From Leucobacter chromiisoli (lineage in GTDB: Bacteria; Actinomycetota; Actinomycetes; Actinomycetales; Microbacteriaceae), in contig NZ_JAEHOH010000003.1 in the NCBI RefSeq assembly GCF_016522505.1, forward strand, positions 62,001 through 126,000: a stretch of 64,000 nucleotides of DNA, in the 5' to 3' direction. Of the stretch, positions 45,433 to 53,944 are shown piece by piece. The notes under the pieces are model-generated. The model was given only the letters and a program-made list of their open reading frames with translations. It was not told the origin of the DNA and searched no databases. A program made the translations under genes and the position numbers. Every line of letters starts with the position of its first letter. Positions within the stretch are counted from its first letter, which is position 1.

Positions 45433-46236
45433 GTGCACCGCTCCGTCAAGTCCGCCGCCCGCTCGGCGGAAGGCTCCTCCGCGCTGCGCGTCCTCGCCCG
45501 CGGGGGCTACGTCGCGAGCGGCCTCATCCACATCATCGTCGGGGTGCTCGCGATCGCCGTGGCGTGGAGCGGGCACGGCGAGAGCGACCAGGCCGGCGCG
45601 CTCACCGCGATCGCCTCGGCGCCGCTCGGCTTCGCCGCGCTCTGGGCGCTCGCGCTCCTGCTCTGGGCGCTCGGCGTCTACCACGGGATCCACGGAGTCG
45701 CCCTGCGCATAGACGGGCGGATGCGGCGCTGGGGACGCAGGGTCGCCGAGTGGGGGCAGGCCGTCCTCTTCCTCGCGATGGGAGTCATCGCGGCCGCGGT
45801 CGCGCTCGGCGCGCGCCCGGACCCCGACCAGAGCGCCCAGGAGGCGAGTCGGAGCCTGCTGACGGTTCCGGCCGGACCTCTGCTGCTGGCGGCGATCGGC
45901 ATCGCGATCGGCATCGGCGGCGTCGTCTGGGTCGTCATGGGATTTCGCCGCAGCTTCCACGCGAGGGTCACCTTGCCTGCGGGCACGAGCGGGCACGCGA
46001 TCTCGGCGCTCGGCGCCGTCGGCTTCGTGGCCAAGGGGGCGGCGCTCCTCGTCGTGGGGGCGCTCTTCGTGATCGCGGCGCTCCGCGCCGATCCGAATTC
46101 GGCCGGCGGCCTCGACGCGGCCATCGAGTCCATTCGCGAGCTTCCGTTCGGGCCCGTCCTCGTCACCGCCGTCGGGGCGGGTTTCCTCGCCTACGGGGTG
46201 TTCTGCGGGTTCCGCGCGAGGTACGCCGACCTGTAG
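45433..46236 (+). CDS. DUF1206 membrane protein
   Basis: A 267-residue protein with six membrane helices arranged as three repeats of two. Each repeat begins with a Gly-rich helix: RVLARGGYVASGLIHIIVG, RVAEWGQAVLFLAMGVIA and ISALGAVGFVAKGAALLVVG, as in DUF1206. No function is known. GTG 45433 is set by a leaderless -10; the longer frame upstream runs through the tRNA and its terminator. Confidence 0.85.
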   Translation: MHRSVKSAARSAEGSSALRVLARGGYVASGLIHIIVGVLAIAVAWSGHGESDQAGALTAIASAPLGFAALWALALLLWALGVYHGIHGVALRIDGRMRRWGRRVAEWGQAVLFLAMGVIAAAVALGARPDPDQSAQEASRSLLTVPAGPLLLAAIGIAIGIGGVVWVVMGFRRSFHARVTLPAGTSGHAISALGAVGFVAKGAALLVVGALFVIAALRADPNSAGGLDAAIESIRELPFGPVLVTAVGAGFLAYGVFCGFRARYADL

Positions 46237-46293
46237 CGCAACCCGGCCGATGCGAGACTGGACTCAGGACCGCGACGACGTGCAGGAGGCCCC

Positions 46294-46998
46294 GTGAGCG
46301 CGAACCCGGACCGGAGCAGGACCGTGCCGACCTACCGCGCCGAGCAGGTGCGCGCGGCGGAGGCCCCGCTGCTGAACGCGGGCGCGCCCCTCATGCGCCG
46401 CGCCGCGAGCGCGCTGGCGCGGATCGTCGGAGAGCGGCTCGGCGATGGCGAGCGCATCCTCGTGATCGCGGGCAGCGGCGACAACGGGGGCGACGCCCTC
46501 TTCGCGGCGGCGCTCCTCGCGGAGCGGGCGGAGGTGAGCGTGCTGCGCGTCTCCGACCGCGTGCATCCCGAAGCGTTCAGCGCGGCCGAGTCCGCGGGCG
46601 CCCGCGTCGTCGACCTCGCGGAGGCGCGAGCCTCCGCTCCCGGGATCGTCATCGACGGGATCATCGGACTCGGCGCTTCCGCGGACCCGGCGCTCAGAGG
46701 GCGGGCCAGAGCGGCCGTCGAGGCGCTGCTCCCCCGCCTGCGCGACGAGGGGACGCGGGTGATCGCGGTGGATCTCCCCAGCGGTCTGCACCCCGATACC
46801 GGCGCGGCGGACGATGTCGTCCTCCCCGCGGCGCTCACGGTCACGTTCGGCGCCGTGAAGCACGGGCTCGCCGCTGCCCGCGGCCCCGAACTCGCGGGCG
46901 AGATCGTGCTGGTCCGCATCGGGTTGGATGATCAACTGGCGGGGGTCCGTCCGGAGGGACAGGCCACCGTGTCGGCGGTCATCGAGGTGGGCGGCTGA
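46294..46998 (+). CDS. nnrE: NAD(P)H-hydrate epimerase
   Basis: A 234-residue YjeF_N domain protein that interconverts R and S forms of hydrated NAD(P)H so that the dehydratase can repair them. The nucleotide-binding motif is LVIAGSGDNGGDALFAAALL; IVIDGIIGLGASADPALRG and VIAVDLPSGLHPDTG carry the catalytic Asp region; VTFGAVKHGLA follows. The dehydratase (YjeF_C) domain is not attached and no separate gene is visible here. GTG 46294 follows GCAGGAGG. Confidence 0.9.
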   Translation: MSANPDRSRTVPTYRAEQVRAAEAPLLNAGAPLMRRAASALARIVGERLGDGERILVIAGSGDNGGDALFAAALLAERAEVSVLRVSDRVHPEAFSAAESAGARVVDLAEARASAPGIVIDGIIGLGASADPALRGRARAAVEALLPRLRDEGTRVIAVDLPSGLHPDTGAADDVVLPAALTVTFGAVKHGLAAARGPELAGEIVLVRIGLDDQLAGVRPEGQATVSAVIEVGG

Positions 46999-47015
46999 CG
47001 GCGGGCCCGCCGTCT

Positions 47016-47044
47016 TTGGACTTTCCCCCGTCGTTCCCTAAACT
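47016..47044 (+). promoter_or_regulatory. Promoter of the purine operon
   Basis: -35 TTGGAC (47016-47021) and -10 TAAACT (47039-47044) with a 17-base spacer. The leader of about 90 bases to ATG 47143 contains a small hairpin (CCCAG/CTGGG around TTCGG). Confidence 0.6.
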
Positions 47045-47142
47045 GAGTTGGCCAGGCGCCCGACGAGTCCTTCGCGACCGTGCGCCGTGCGCGGACCCCA
47101 ACCCAGTTCGGCTGGGCACCTCTCACAACGCAGGAGACATCC

Positions 47143-48591
47143 ATGTCAGGTCCCGTCGAGCAACGCGGAATCGATCTCGTCCCACTCCAGAATCGCTACG
47201 GCAAGCCGCGCGACCTCTTCTTCCTCTGGGCCGGAACCACGACCAACATCTACACCGTCACCTACGGCGCGCTGCTCGTACTGGTCTTCGGGCTGTCATT
47301 CCCCCAGGCGGTCATCGCGATCGTCGCGGGCAACATCCTCGCCTACCCGCTGCTCGGCCTCACCTCGCTGCAGGGCCCCACGACGGGCACCACCACGATG
47401 ACGATCTCCCGCGCCTCGCTCGGGCCGAACGCGGCGCGCGTCAACGGCGTCTTCTCCTGGCTCATGCTCATCGGCTTCCAGGCCGGCGGCCTCATCCTCG
47501 TCTACTACGCCGTCGACGCCCTGCTCGGCTTCGCGGGTCTCGCGGTCGACGGCGCACTGCAGATCGCGCTGATCGCCCTGCTGGGCGTCATCCAGATGCT
47601 GCTCCCGCTCTTCGGGCACCGACTGCTCATGGCCGCGCAGAAGTACGCGACCGTGGTGTTCGCCGTCGCCTTCGTCGTGCTCGCGGTGCTCATCGTCCCG
47701 CAGATCCGCCCGGACAGCGCCGACGTGCCGTTCAGCATGATGGGCATGATCTCGGCGATCGCGCTCGTCGTCGTCTCCGGCGGACTCTCCTGGGCGCCCT
47801 CCGGAGCGAACTTCTCGCGCTACCTCCCCGCGGAGTCGAACCCGAGGAGCATCGCCCTGTGGGCGGGCCTCGGCGGCTTCCTCCCCTACGTGCTGCTGCA
47901 GACGCTGGGCGCCGGCATGGCGACCGTCGCGGTCGACGACACGATCGACCTCACCAACCCGCTCGCGATCCCCGCGATGCTGCCGACGGCCTTCGCCGTG
48001 CCGTTCCTGCTGCTCGTCGTCGTCGGCCTGATGGTGCAGAACAGCACGAACATCTACTCCTCCGGCCTGAATCTGCAGACCGCGGGGATCCACGCCCCGC
48101 GCTGGCTCATCGTCATCACCGACACCGTCGCGTGCGTGGTCATCGCCGTCATCGCCGTCTCGCAGTCATCCTTCTACGAACTGCTCAACGCCTTCGTCGC
48201 GTCGCTGAGCATCTGGCTCGCGCCGTGGGTGACCATCTACCTGATCGACTGGATCATGCGCCGGGGCCGTTACCGCCTCTCGGGTCTCGCGAACGAGCGC
48301 GGCGGCGTCTACTGGGGCACCGGCGGCGTGCGCTGGCCCGGCTTCATCTCGCTCGTCGTCGGCATGGTCGCCGCGGCGCTCTGCGCCAACACCGGCACCT
48401 TCGTCGGCCCCGTGACGCAGCTCTTCTCCCCCGACGCCCCGGCCTACGCGCCCGACCTGAGTATCATCGTCGGGATGGTCGTCTCGGGCCTGCTCTACGC
48501 GATCCTGAACCGTACGGATCCCACCCTGCAGGCCTCTCCCGAGCACGCCCACCCCGGCACCGCACACGACGAGGAGTTCACCCATGCCTAA
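47143..48591 (+). CDS. NCS1-family purine/cytosine permease
   Basis: A 482-residue transporter of the nucleobase:cation symporter-1 family with about 12 membrane helices. It begins with a soluble RGIDLVPLQNRYGKPRDLFF stretch, then helix 1 with GTTTNIYTVTYGALLV; the substrate-site regions are LSWAPSGANFSRYLP and LMVQNSTNIYSSGLNLQTAG. Because the next two genes are deaminases for adenine-type substrates, a purine base such as adenine is the likely cargo. ATG 47143 follows GCAGGAGA. It overlaps the adenine deaminase gene by 8 bases. Confidence 0.9.
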   Translation: MSGPVEQRGIDLVPLQNRYGKPRDLFFLWAGTTTNIYTVTYGALLVLVFGLSFPQAVIAIVAGNILAYPLLGLTSLQGPTTGTTTMTISRASLGPNAARVNGVFSWLMLIGFQAGGLILVYYAVDALLGFAGLAVDGALQIALIALLGVIQMLLPLFGHRLLMAAQKYATVVFAVAFVVLAVLIVPQIRPDSADVPFSMMGMISAIALVVVSGGLSWAPSGANFSRYLPAESNPRSIALWAGLGGFLPYVLLQTLGAGMATVAVDDTIDLTNPLAIPAMLPTAFAVPFLLLVVVGLMVQNSTNIYSSGLNLQTAGIHAPRWLIVITDTVACVVIAVIAVSQSSFYELLNAFVASLSIWLAPWVTIYLIDWIMRRGRYRLSGLANERGGVYWGTGGVRWPGFISLVVGMVAAALCANTGTFVGPVTQLFSPDAPAYAPDLSIIVGMVVSGLLYAILNRTDPTLQASPEHAHPGTAHDEEFTHA

Positions 48592-50350
48592 CCGCCGCCT
48601 TCTGGATGTGGCCTACGGCCGCGCGCACGCGGACACGATCATCGACAACGGCCAGCTGGTCAACGTCATCACCGGCGAGATCTACCCCGCCTCCGTGGCG
48701 ATCGCCGACGGCAGGATCGCGGCGGTCGGCGACGTCTCCGCGCAGCGCGGGCCCGACACCGAGATCATCGACGCGGAGGGCCGCTACCTCACCCCCGGGC
48801 TGATCGACGCGCACCTGCACATCGAGTGCTCGAAGCTCTCGGTGACGATGTTCTCCGACCTCGTCTCGCGATACGGCACGACCTCCGCCATCTCCGGCCT
48901 CGACCAGATCCTCGTCACCAACGGGATCGAGGGCGTCAAGGAGTTCCTCGCGGAGACCGAGGGCGGCTCGATGCGCGTCTGGTGGGGCGCCCCCGCCAAG
49001 GCGCCGTACACGGTGCCGGAGTCGAACGTCGGCTACCGGTTCGCGGTCGAGGACCACGAGCAGGTGCAGCACATGCCCGAGTGCGTGGGGCTCTGGGAGA
49101 CCGTGCAGGAGATGGTCGAGTACGGCGACGAGGAGGTGCTCACCGCGATGGACATGGCGGAGCGCAACCGCCTGCGCGCCTTCGGTTGCGCCCCGCTCGT
49201 CGACGCCCGCCGCGTCGCGGGCTACGCCGCCTCCGGCGTCGCCCTCTGCCACGAGTCCTACTCGCCCGAGGAGGAGCTCGAGAAGATCCGCAACGGCATC
49301 GACATCGTGATCCGCGAGTCGGTGGCGGCTCCGATGCTGCGCGAGAACATCAAGCTGATCACCGAGATGGGCGTGCCGTCGGATCGCGTCGGCTTCTGCA
49401 CCGACGACGTGACCGCCACCGACATCCTGGGCCGCGGCCACCTCGACTACGTGGTGCGCCTCGCCGTCGAGTGCGGCGTCACGCCGATGCAGGCGATCCA
49501 GATGGCGACCGTGAACACGGCTCGCATGTACCGTCTCGACGACAAGATCGGAGCGATCGCCCCGGGGCGCTTCGCCGACATCCTGTTCGTCGACTCGCTC
49601 GACGACTTCCGCCCGCAGACGGTCATCACCGACGGCCGCGTCGTCGCCCGCGACGGCAGGCCGGTGGCGGATCCGGTCGCCCCGGAGCGCTCGGAGGCGC
49701 TGCTGAGCACCTTCAAGCTGGGCGAGGTCGCCGCGGATCGCCTGAAGGTCCGCGTGCCCGAGGGCGCGAGCGCCGCCGAGGTGCAGACCATCGTGCTGTC
49801 CAAGGACGTGGCGTTCAAGCGCGCCGGCAATCGGGTCGAGCTCGCCGTCGCCGACGGCGTGGTGGAACCGGATCCCGAGCAGGACACGATCCTGCTGGCC
49901 GTCGCGGAGCGCTTCGGCAAGACCGACAACCTGCCGGTCGCCTTCGTGCAGGGCTTCGGCCTGCGCAAGGGCGCCATCGCGACCTCCGCCTCCCCCGACG
50001 ACAACAACATCGTCGTCGCGGGGGTGACGAGCGAGGACATGGCCTTCGCGATCAACGAGGTCGTGCGCATGGGCGGCGGCCAGGTCGCCGTGGCCGACGG
50101 CGAGGTGCTCGCCGCGCTGCCGCTCCCCATCGGCGGCGTGGTCGCCGATCTCACGGCCGAGCAGATGGCCGCGAAGGAGGAGGAACTCGACGGCGCCGCC
50201 CGCGAGCAGCTGGGCTCCGAGCTCCCCTCCCCCTTCGGCCAGCTCCTGTTCCTCTCGATCACGGCGATCCCCGACTGGGCGATGACCGACCTCGGCCTGA
50301 TCGACTGCATCGATTTCACGGTCGTCGACCCCGTGCTCTCCACGCGGTAG
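48584..50350 (+). CDS. ade: Adenine deaminase (AdeC family)
   Basis: A 588-residue amidohydrolase that converts adenine to hypoxanthine. Metal-binding HxH is in LIDAHLHIECSKLSVTMF, further metal residues are around ALCHESYSPEE and FCTDDVTATDILGRGHLD, and the C-terminal Ade domain has AVADGEVLAALPLPIGG. Length is typical for bacterial AdeC. It is translated in overlap with the permease gene and followed 27 bases later by a deaminase-family gene, so the operon takes up and deaminates purines. Confidence 0.92.
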   Translation: MPNRRLLDVAYGRAHADTIIDNGQLVNVITGEIYPASVAIADGRIAAVGDVSAQRGPDTEIIDAEGRYLTPGLIDAHLHIECSKLSVTMFSDLVSRYGTTSAISGLDQILVTNGIEGVKEFLAETEGGSMRVWWGAPAKAPYTVPESNVGYRFAVEDHEQVQHMPECVGLWETVQEMVEYGDEEVLTAMDMAERNRLRAFGCAPLVDARRVAGYAASGVALCHESYSPEEELEKIRNGIDIVIRESVAAPMLRENIKLITEMGVPSDRVGFCTDDVTATDILGRGHLDYVVRLAVECGVTPMQAIQMATVNTARMYRLDDKIGAIAPGRFADILFVDSLDDFRPQTVITDGRVVARDGRPVADPVAPERSEALLSTFKLGEVAADRLKVRVPEGASAAEVQTIVLSKDVAFKRAGNRVELAVADGVVEPDPEQDTILLAVAERFGKTDNLPVAFVQGFGLRKGAIATSASPDDNNIVVAGVTSEDMAFAINEVVRMGGGQVAVADGEVLAALPLPIGGVVADLTAEQMAAKEEELDGAAREQLGSELPSPFGQLLFLSITAIPDWAMTDLGLIDCIDFTVVDPVLSTR

Positions 50351-50377
50351 CCCCCGCACGCAGGAAGGATCCGAACC

Positions 50378-51397
50378 ATGACCGATATCCAGATCTCCCC
50401 GTTCGTCGCGGGCCTCCCCAAGGTCGAGCTGCACCTGCACATCGAGGGCACGCTCGAGCCCGAGCTCAAGTTCGAGCTCGCCAGACGGAACGGGATCGAG
50501 CTCGCCCACTCGACGGCGGAGGAGGTGCAGGCCTCGTACGCCTTCGACGACCTGCCCTCCTTCCTCACGGCCTACTACGACGGCATGAACGTGCTGCAGA
50601 CCTCCGAGGACTTCACCGACCTCGCGATGGCCTACTTCCGCAGGGTCGCCGAGCAGAACGTGCGCCACGTCGAGATGTTCTTCGACCCGCAGGCGCACAC
50701 CTCGCGCGGCGTCTCCTTCGACGCCGTGATCACCGGCCTGCGCCGCGCGCAGATCGAGGCGGAGCGTCAGTTCGGCATCACCTCCGCGCTCATCATGTGC
50801 TTCCTCCGGGACTTCCAGGCGGAGTACGCGATGGCGACGCTGCTGGAGTCGCTCCGCTACCGCGAGTGGATCCTCGGCGTCGGCCTCGACTCCGACGAGA
50901 ACGGCAACCCGCCGGCGAAGTTCGCCGAGGTGTTCGCCCGCGCGAAGGCCGAGGGCTACCTGCTGACGATGCACTGCGACGTCGACATCCCCGGCTCCAT
51001 CGAGCACATCCGCCAGGTGATCGAGGAGATCGGCGTCGCGAGGATCGATCACGGCACCAACATCGTCGAGAACCCCGAGCTGCTGAGCGTCATCGTCGAG
51101 CGCGGTATCGGCCTCACCTCGTGCCCGATCTCGAACACCTGGGTGTCCGACGGCTCCAAGGTCGAGCTGGTCAAGCGGCTCGCGGAGGCGGGCGTGAAGA
51201 TCACACTGAACTCGGACGACCCCGCCTACTTCGGCGGCTACATCGCCGAGAACTTCCAGCGGGTGGCCGACGAGGGCGGCGTCGACGAGGCGTTCCTCGC
51301 CCAGCTGTCGCGGAACGCCGTCGACATCTCGTGGGCGCCGGCCGTGCTCAAGGCGCAGCTGCGCGCGGAGATCGACGACTACGCCGCTCGGGCCTGA
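50378..51397 (+). CDS. Adenosine/adenine deaminase-family protein with altered active-site motif
   Basis: A 339-residue TIM-barrel amidohydrolase of the ADA family. His19 and His21 (PKVELHLHIEG) and the pair TLNSDDP (278-282) fit the zinc site, and RIDHG (223-227) the catalytic His. The usual HAGE motif, whose Glu is the proton shuttle, is replaced by MHCDVDIPGS (His199, Asp201, Asp203). An Asp might replace it, or the substrate may differ; adenine, adenosine or a modified adenine are candidates. AGGAAGGA lies before ATG 50378. Last gene of the permease-ade operon, ended by a 23-bp hairpin. Confidence 0.82.
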   Translation: MTDIQISPFVAGLPKVELHLHIEGTLEPELKFELARRNGIELAHSTAEEVQASYAFDDLPSFLTAYYDGMNVLQTSEDFTDLAMAYFRRVAEQNVRHVEMFFDPQAHTSRGVSFDAVITGLRRAQIEAERQFGITSALIMCFLRDFQAEYAMATLLESLRYREWILGVGLDSDENGNPPAKFAEVFARAKAEGYLLTMHCDVDIPGSIEHIRQVIEEIGVARIDHGTNIVENPELLSVIVERGIGLTSCPISNTWVSDGSKVELVKRLAEAGVKITLNSDDPAYFGGYIAENFQRVADEGGVDEAFLAQLSRNAVDISWAPAVLKAQLRAEIDDYAARA

Positions 51398-51435
51398 GCC
51401 GCTCGCCCCGCACGCCCGCTCGGGTCGCGCCGGAC

Positions 51436-51485
51436 CGCAGACGAAGGCGCCCGCAGCTCTCGAGCTGCGGGCGCCTTCGTCTGCG
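51436..51485. terminator. 23-bp perfect bidirectional terminator
   Basis: The two 23-base arms pair without a mismatch around the 4-base loop CTCG. It lies between the convergent deaminase and metallo-beta-lactamase genes and can end both transcripts. Confidence 0.85.
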
Positions 51486-51511
51486 CCGGGTTCGCCGTCG
51501 CTCGGCCCGGG

Positions 51512-52159
51512 TCAGTGCCCGCGCGCGATCCACTCCTCGAGGTGCGGCGCCTCGTCGCCGATGGTCGTGGTGTCGCCGTGCCCGGTGTGCACCACCGTCT
51601 CCGGAGGCAGCGTCAGCAGCCGCTCGCGGATCGAGTCGATGATCGTCGGGAAGTCGCTGTAGGACCGCCCGGTCGCGCCGGGTCCGCCCTGGAAGAGCGT
51701 GTCCCCCGTGAACACCGCGCCCAGCGCGGGTGCGAAGAAGCTCGTCGATCCCGGGGAGTGCCCGGGGGTGTGGATCGCCGTCAGCTCGACACCGGCCACG
51801 GTGAACGTCGCGCCGTCCGAGAGCTCGAAGTCGGGCAGGGTCTCGTGGACCTGCTCCCAGAGCACGTGGTCCTCCGGGTTCAGGTAGAGATGCGAGTCGA
51901 GTCGGTTCGCGGTGTCGACGGCCGCGCGCACGTGATCGTCGTGCCCGTGCGTGAGCAGGATGCCGAGCACGTCGCGCTCGCCGACCGCCTCCGCGACGGC
52001 CTCGGCGTCATGCGCGGGATCGATGACGATGACCTCGGAGTCGTCGCCGACGATCCACACGTTGTTGTCGACCTCCCACGTGCCTCCGTCGAGCGAGAAG
52101 GTGCCGCTCGTCACGAGGTGCTCGATACGGGCGCCGGCGGCGCCGTCCGCGCCGCTCAC
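51512..52159 (-). CDS. Metallo-beta-lactamase-fold hydrolase, probable S-formylmycothiol hydrolase
   Basis: A 215-residue MBL protein. Metal ligands: LLTHGHDDH (His71, His73, Asp75, His76), [17 protein letters not shown] and the final His in [10 protein letters not shown], as in glyoxalase II-like enzymes. It overlaps the mycothiol-dependent formaldehyde dehydrogenase by 4 bases (GTG within CTGTGAGC), the same pairing as Rv2259/Rv2260 in mycobacteria. The inferred job is to hydrolyse S-formylmycothiol to formate and mycothiol. A general glyoxalase role is the alternative. Confidence 0.85.
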   Translation of the reverse strand: MSGADGAAGARIEHLVTSGTFSLDGGTWEVDNNVWIVGDDSEVIVIDPAHDAEAVAEAVGERDVLGILLTHGHDDHVRAAVDTANRLDSHLYLNPEDHVLWEQVHETLPDFELSDGATFTVAGVELTAIHTPGHSPGSTSFFAPALGAVFTGDTLFQGGPGATGRSYSDFPTIIDSIRERLLTLPPETVVHTGHGDTTTIGDEAPHLEEWIARGH

Positions 52160-53241
52160 AGCTCGACCACCGATCGCAGCACGGTGCCCTCGGACATCCG
52201 GTCGAAGGCGGCCTCCACGTCGCCCAGCCCGATCCGCTCCGTCACGAAGCCGTCGAGGTCGAGGCGCCCCAGCTTGTACTGGTCGATGAGCATCGAGAAG
52301 TCGCGGCTCGGCAGGCAGTCGCCGTACCAGGAGGACTTCAGCGATCCGCCGCGCCCGAACACGTCGAGCAGCGGCAGCTCGAGCTGCATCTCGGGGGTCG
52401 GCACGCCGACGAGCACCACGCGACCGGCGAGATCGCGCGCGTAGAACGCCTGCCGGTACGTCTCCGGGCGGCCGACGGCGTCGATCACCACGTCGGCGCC
52501 GAAGCCGCCCGTGAGAGCGCGGATCGCCTCCACGGCGTCCTCCGAGCGCGAGTTGACGGCGTGCGTCGCCCCGAAGCGCTTCGCCTGCTCGAGCTTCGCA
52601 TCGTCGATGTCGACCGCGATGATCGTCGTGGCCCCCGCCAGCTGCGCGCCGGCGATCGCCGCGGTGCCCACGCCGCCGCATCCGATCACGGCCACCGACT
52701 CGCCGCGCCGCACCTCGCCCGTGTTGATCGCGGCCCCGATGCCGGCCATCACCCCGCAGCCGAGCAGGCCCACGGCCGCGGCGTCGGACTCCTCGTCGAT
52801 CTTGGTGCACTGCCCCGCCGCGACGAGGGTCTTCTCGACGAAGGCCCCGATGCCGAGCGCAGCCGACAGCTCGGTGCCGTCCTCCAGCGTCATCTTCTGC
52901 GTGGCGTTGTGCGTCGCGAAGCAGTACTGCGGCTGACCCTTCGCGCAGGCCCGGCACTGGCCGCAGACGGCGCGCCAGTTCAGGATGACGCGATCCCCGA
53001 CGGCCACCTCGGTGACGCCCTCGCCCACGGCCGCGACCCGGCCGGTGGCCTCGTGCCCGAGGAGGAAGGGGAACTCGTCCGTGATGCCGCCCTGCTTGTA
53101 GTGGAGATCGGTGTGGCAGACCCCGCTCGTGATGATGTCGACGACCGCCTCGCCGGGCCCCGGATCCGGCACGACGATCGTCTCGATCGTGGCGGGCGCG
53201 TCCTTCTCGCGGACGACGACACCCTGAACTCGATAGGCCAT
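52156..53241 (-). CDS. mscR: S-(hydroxymethyl)mycothiol dehydrogenase
   Basis: A 361-residue zinc-type medium-chain alcohol dehydrogenase that oxidises the formaldehyde-mycothiol adduct (and can reduce S-nitrosomycothiol). Catalytic zinc residues are in [14 protein letters not shown] and [16 protein letters not shown], structural Cys in [20 protein letters not shown], and the NAD motif is [19 protein letters not shown] 53241 follows AAAGGAACC. The downstream overlapping MBL gene completes formaldehyde detoxification. Mycothiol use fits an actinobacterium. Confidence 0.92.
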   Translation of the reverse strand: MAYRVQGVVVREKDAPATIETIVVPDPGPGEAVVDIITSGVCHTDLHYKQGGITDEFPFLLGHEATGRVAAVGEGVTEVAVGDRVILNWRAVCGQCRACAKGQPQYCFATHNATQKMTLEDGTELSAALGIGAFVEKTLVAAGQCTKIDEESDAAAVGLLGCGVMAGIGAAINTGEVRRGESVAVIGCGGVGTAAIAGAQLAGATTIIAVDIDDAKLEQAKRFGATHAVNSRSEDAVEAIRALTGGFGADVVIDAVGRPETYRQAFYARDLAGRVVLVGVPTPEMQLELPLLDVFGRGGSLKSSWYGDCLPSRDFSMLIDQYKLGRLDLDGFVTERIGLGDVEAAFDRMSEGTVLRSVVEL

Positions 53242-53379
53242 GTGGGTTCCTTTCTCGATGGATCCGCGCATCGGCCGAGCACGCCTCGAGCCGCTCCTGT
53301 CGCGCTGTCTCCAGGCTACCGAGAACGCCCCTCCGCCGCATTCCGGCCGCGGCGCGGCGATGGCCGCCGCGACGCGTGG

Positions 53380-53385
53380 TTGACT
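53380..53385 (+). promoter_or_regulatory. Possible -10, leaderless arrangement, ankyrin gene
   Basis: TTGACT ends 6 bases before ATG 53392. The hexamer is a poor -10 match, so this is the weakest member of the leaderless set. Confidence 0.3.
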
Positions 53386-53391
53386 GGTGGC

Positions 53392-53784
53392 ATGGACGAG
53401 CAGTCGAACGAGCACTCCCCCGATCCCGTCGTCGAGTTCGCGCACCGGCTCTTCGACGGCGCTCGCGCGGGCGACACCGGCTTCGTGGTCGGGGCGGTGG
53501 AGCAGGGCGCGCCCGTCGACCTCGCGGACGCGAGCGGCAACACGCTGCTCATGCTGGCCGCCTATCACGGCAACGCGGAGCTGGTGGCGGCCCTGGCCCG
53601 GCTGGGGGCCGACGTGAACCGGTCGAACGACCGCGGGCAGACTCCGCTCGCGGGAGCCGTGTTCAAGCGGCACGCACCCGTGATGCTGGCCCTGCTGCGC
53701 GCCGGAGCCGATCCCGACGCCGGCGCGCCCTCGGCCCGGGCCGCGGCGCAGATGTTCGGCGTGGAGCTGCCGCGGGCGGAGTAG
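53392..53784 (+). CDS. Ankyrin-repeat protein
   Basis: A 130-residue protein with about three ankyrin repeats. Examples are [21 protein letters not shown], with [20 protein letters not shown] and [18 protein letters not shown]. Such small bacterial ankyrin proteins mediate protein contacts; some protect catalase or bind toxins. The partner is unknown. It is monocistronic. Confidence 0.85.
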   Translation: MDEQSNEHSPDPVVEFAHRLFDGARAGDTGFVVGAVEQGAPVDLADASGNTLLMLAAYHGNAELVAALARLGADVNRSNDRGQTPLAGAVFKRHAPVMLALLRAGADPDAGAPSARAAAQMFGVELPRAE

Positions 53785-53944
53785 CGGCCCCGTCCCACGG
53801 CCCGCCCGGATCCTCGTCTGGAGGAAGGCTCACCTCGGGATGCCTCCGGCCCCGATCGGCTGCAGCATCCTCTACGAAGACGTGGCGCCCGCCCGGCGCG
53901 TGCGCGACAATGAGCACTCCGAATGACTGGTGGGAGGAATCGCG

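Noticed and set aside
45175-45996. Minus-strand frame of 273 codons near tRNA-Val(CAC)
   Set aside because: It crosses the tRNA and its terminator and is antisense to DUF1206; no domain or ribosome binding site.
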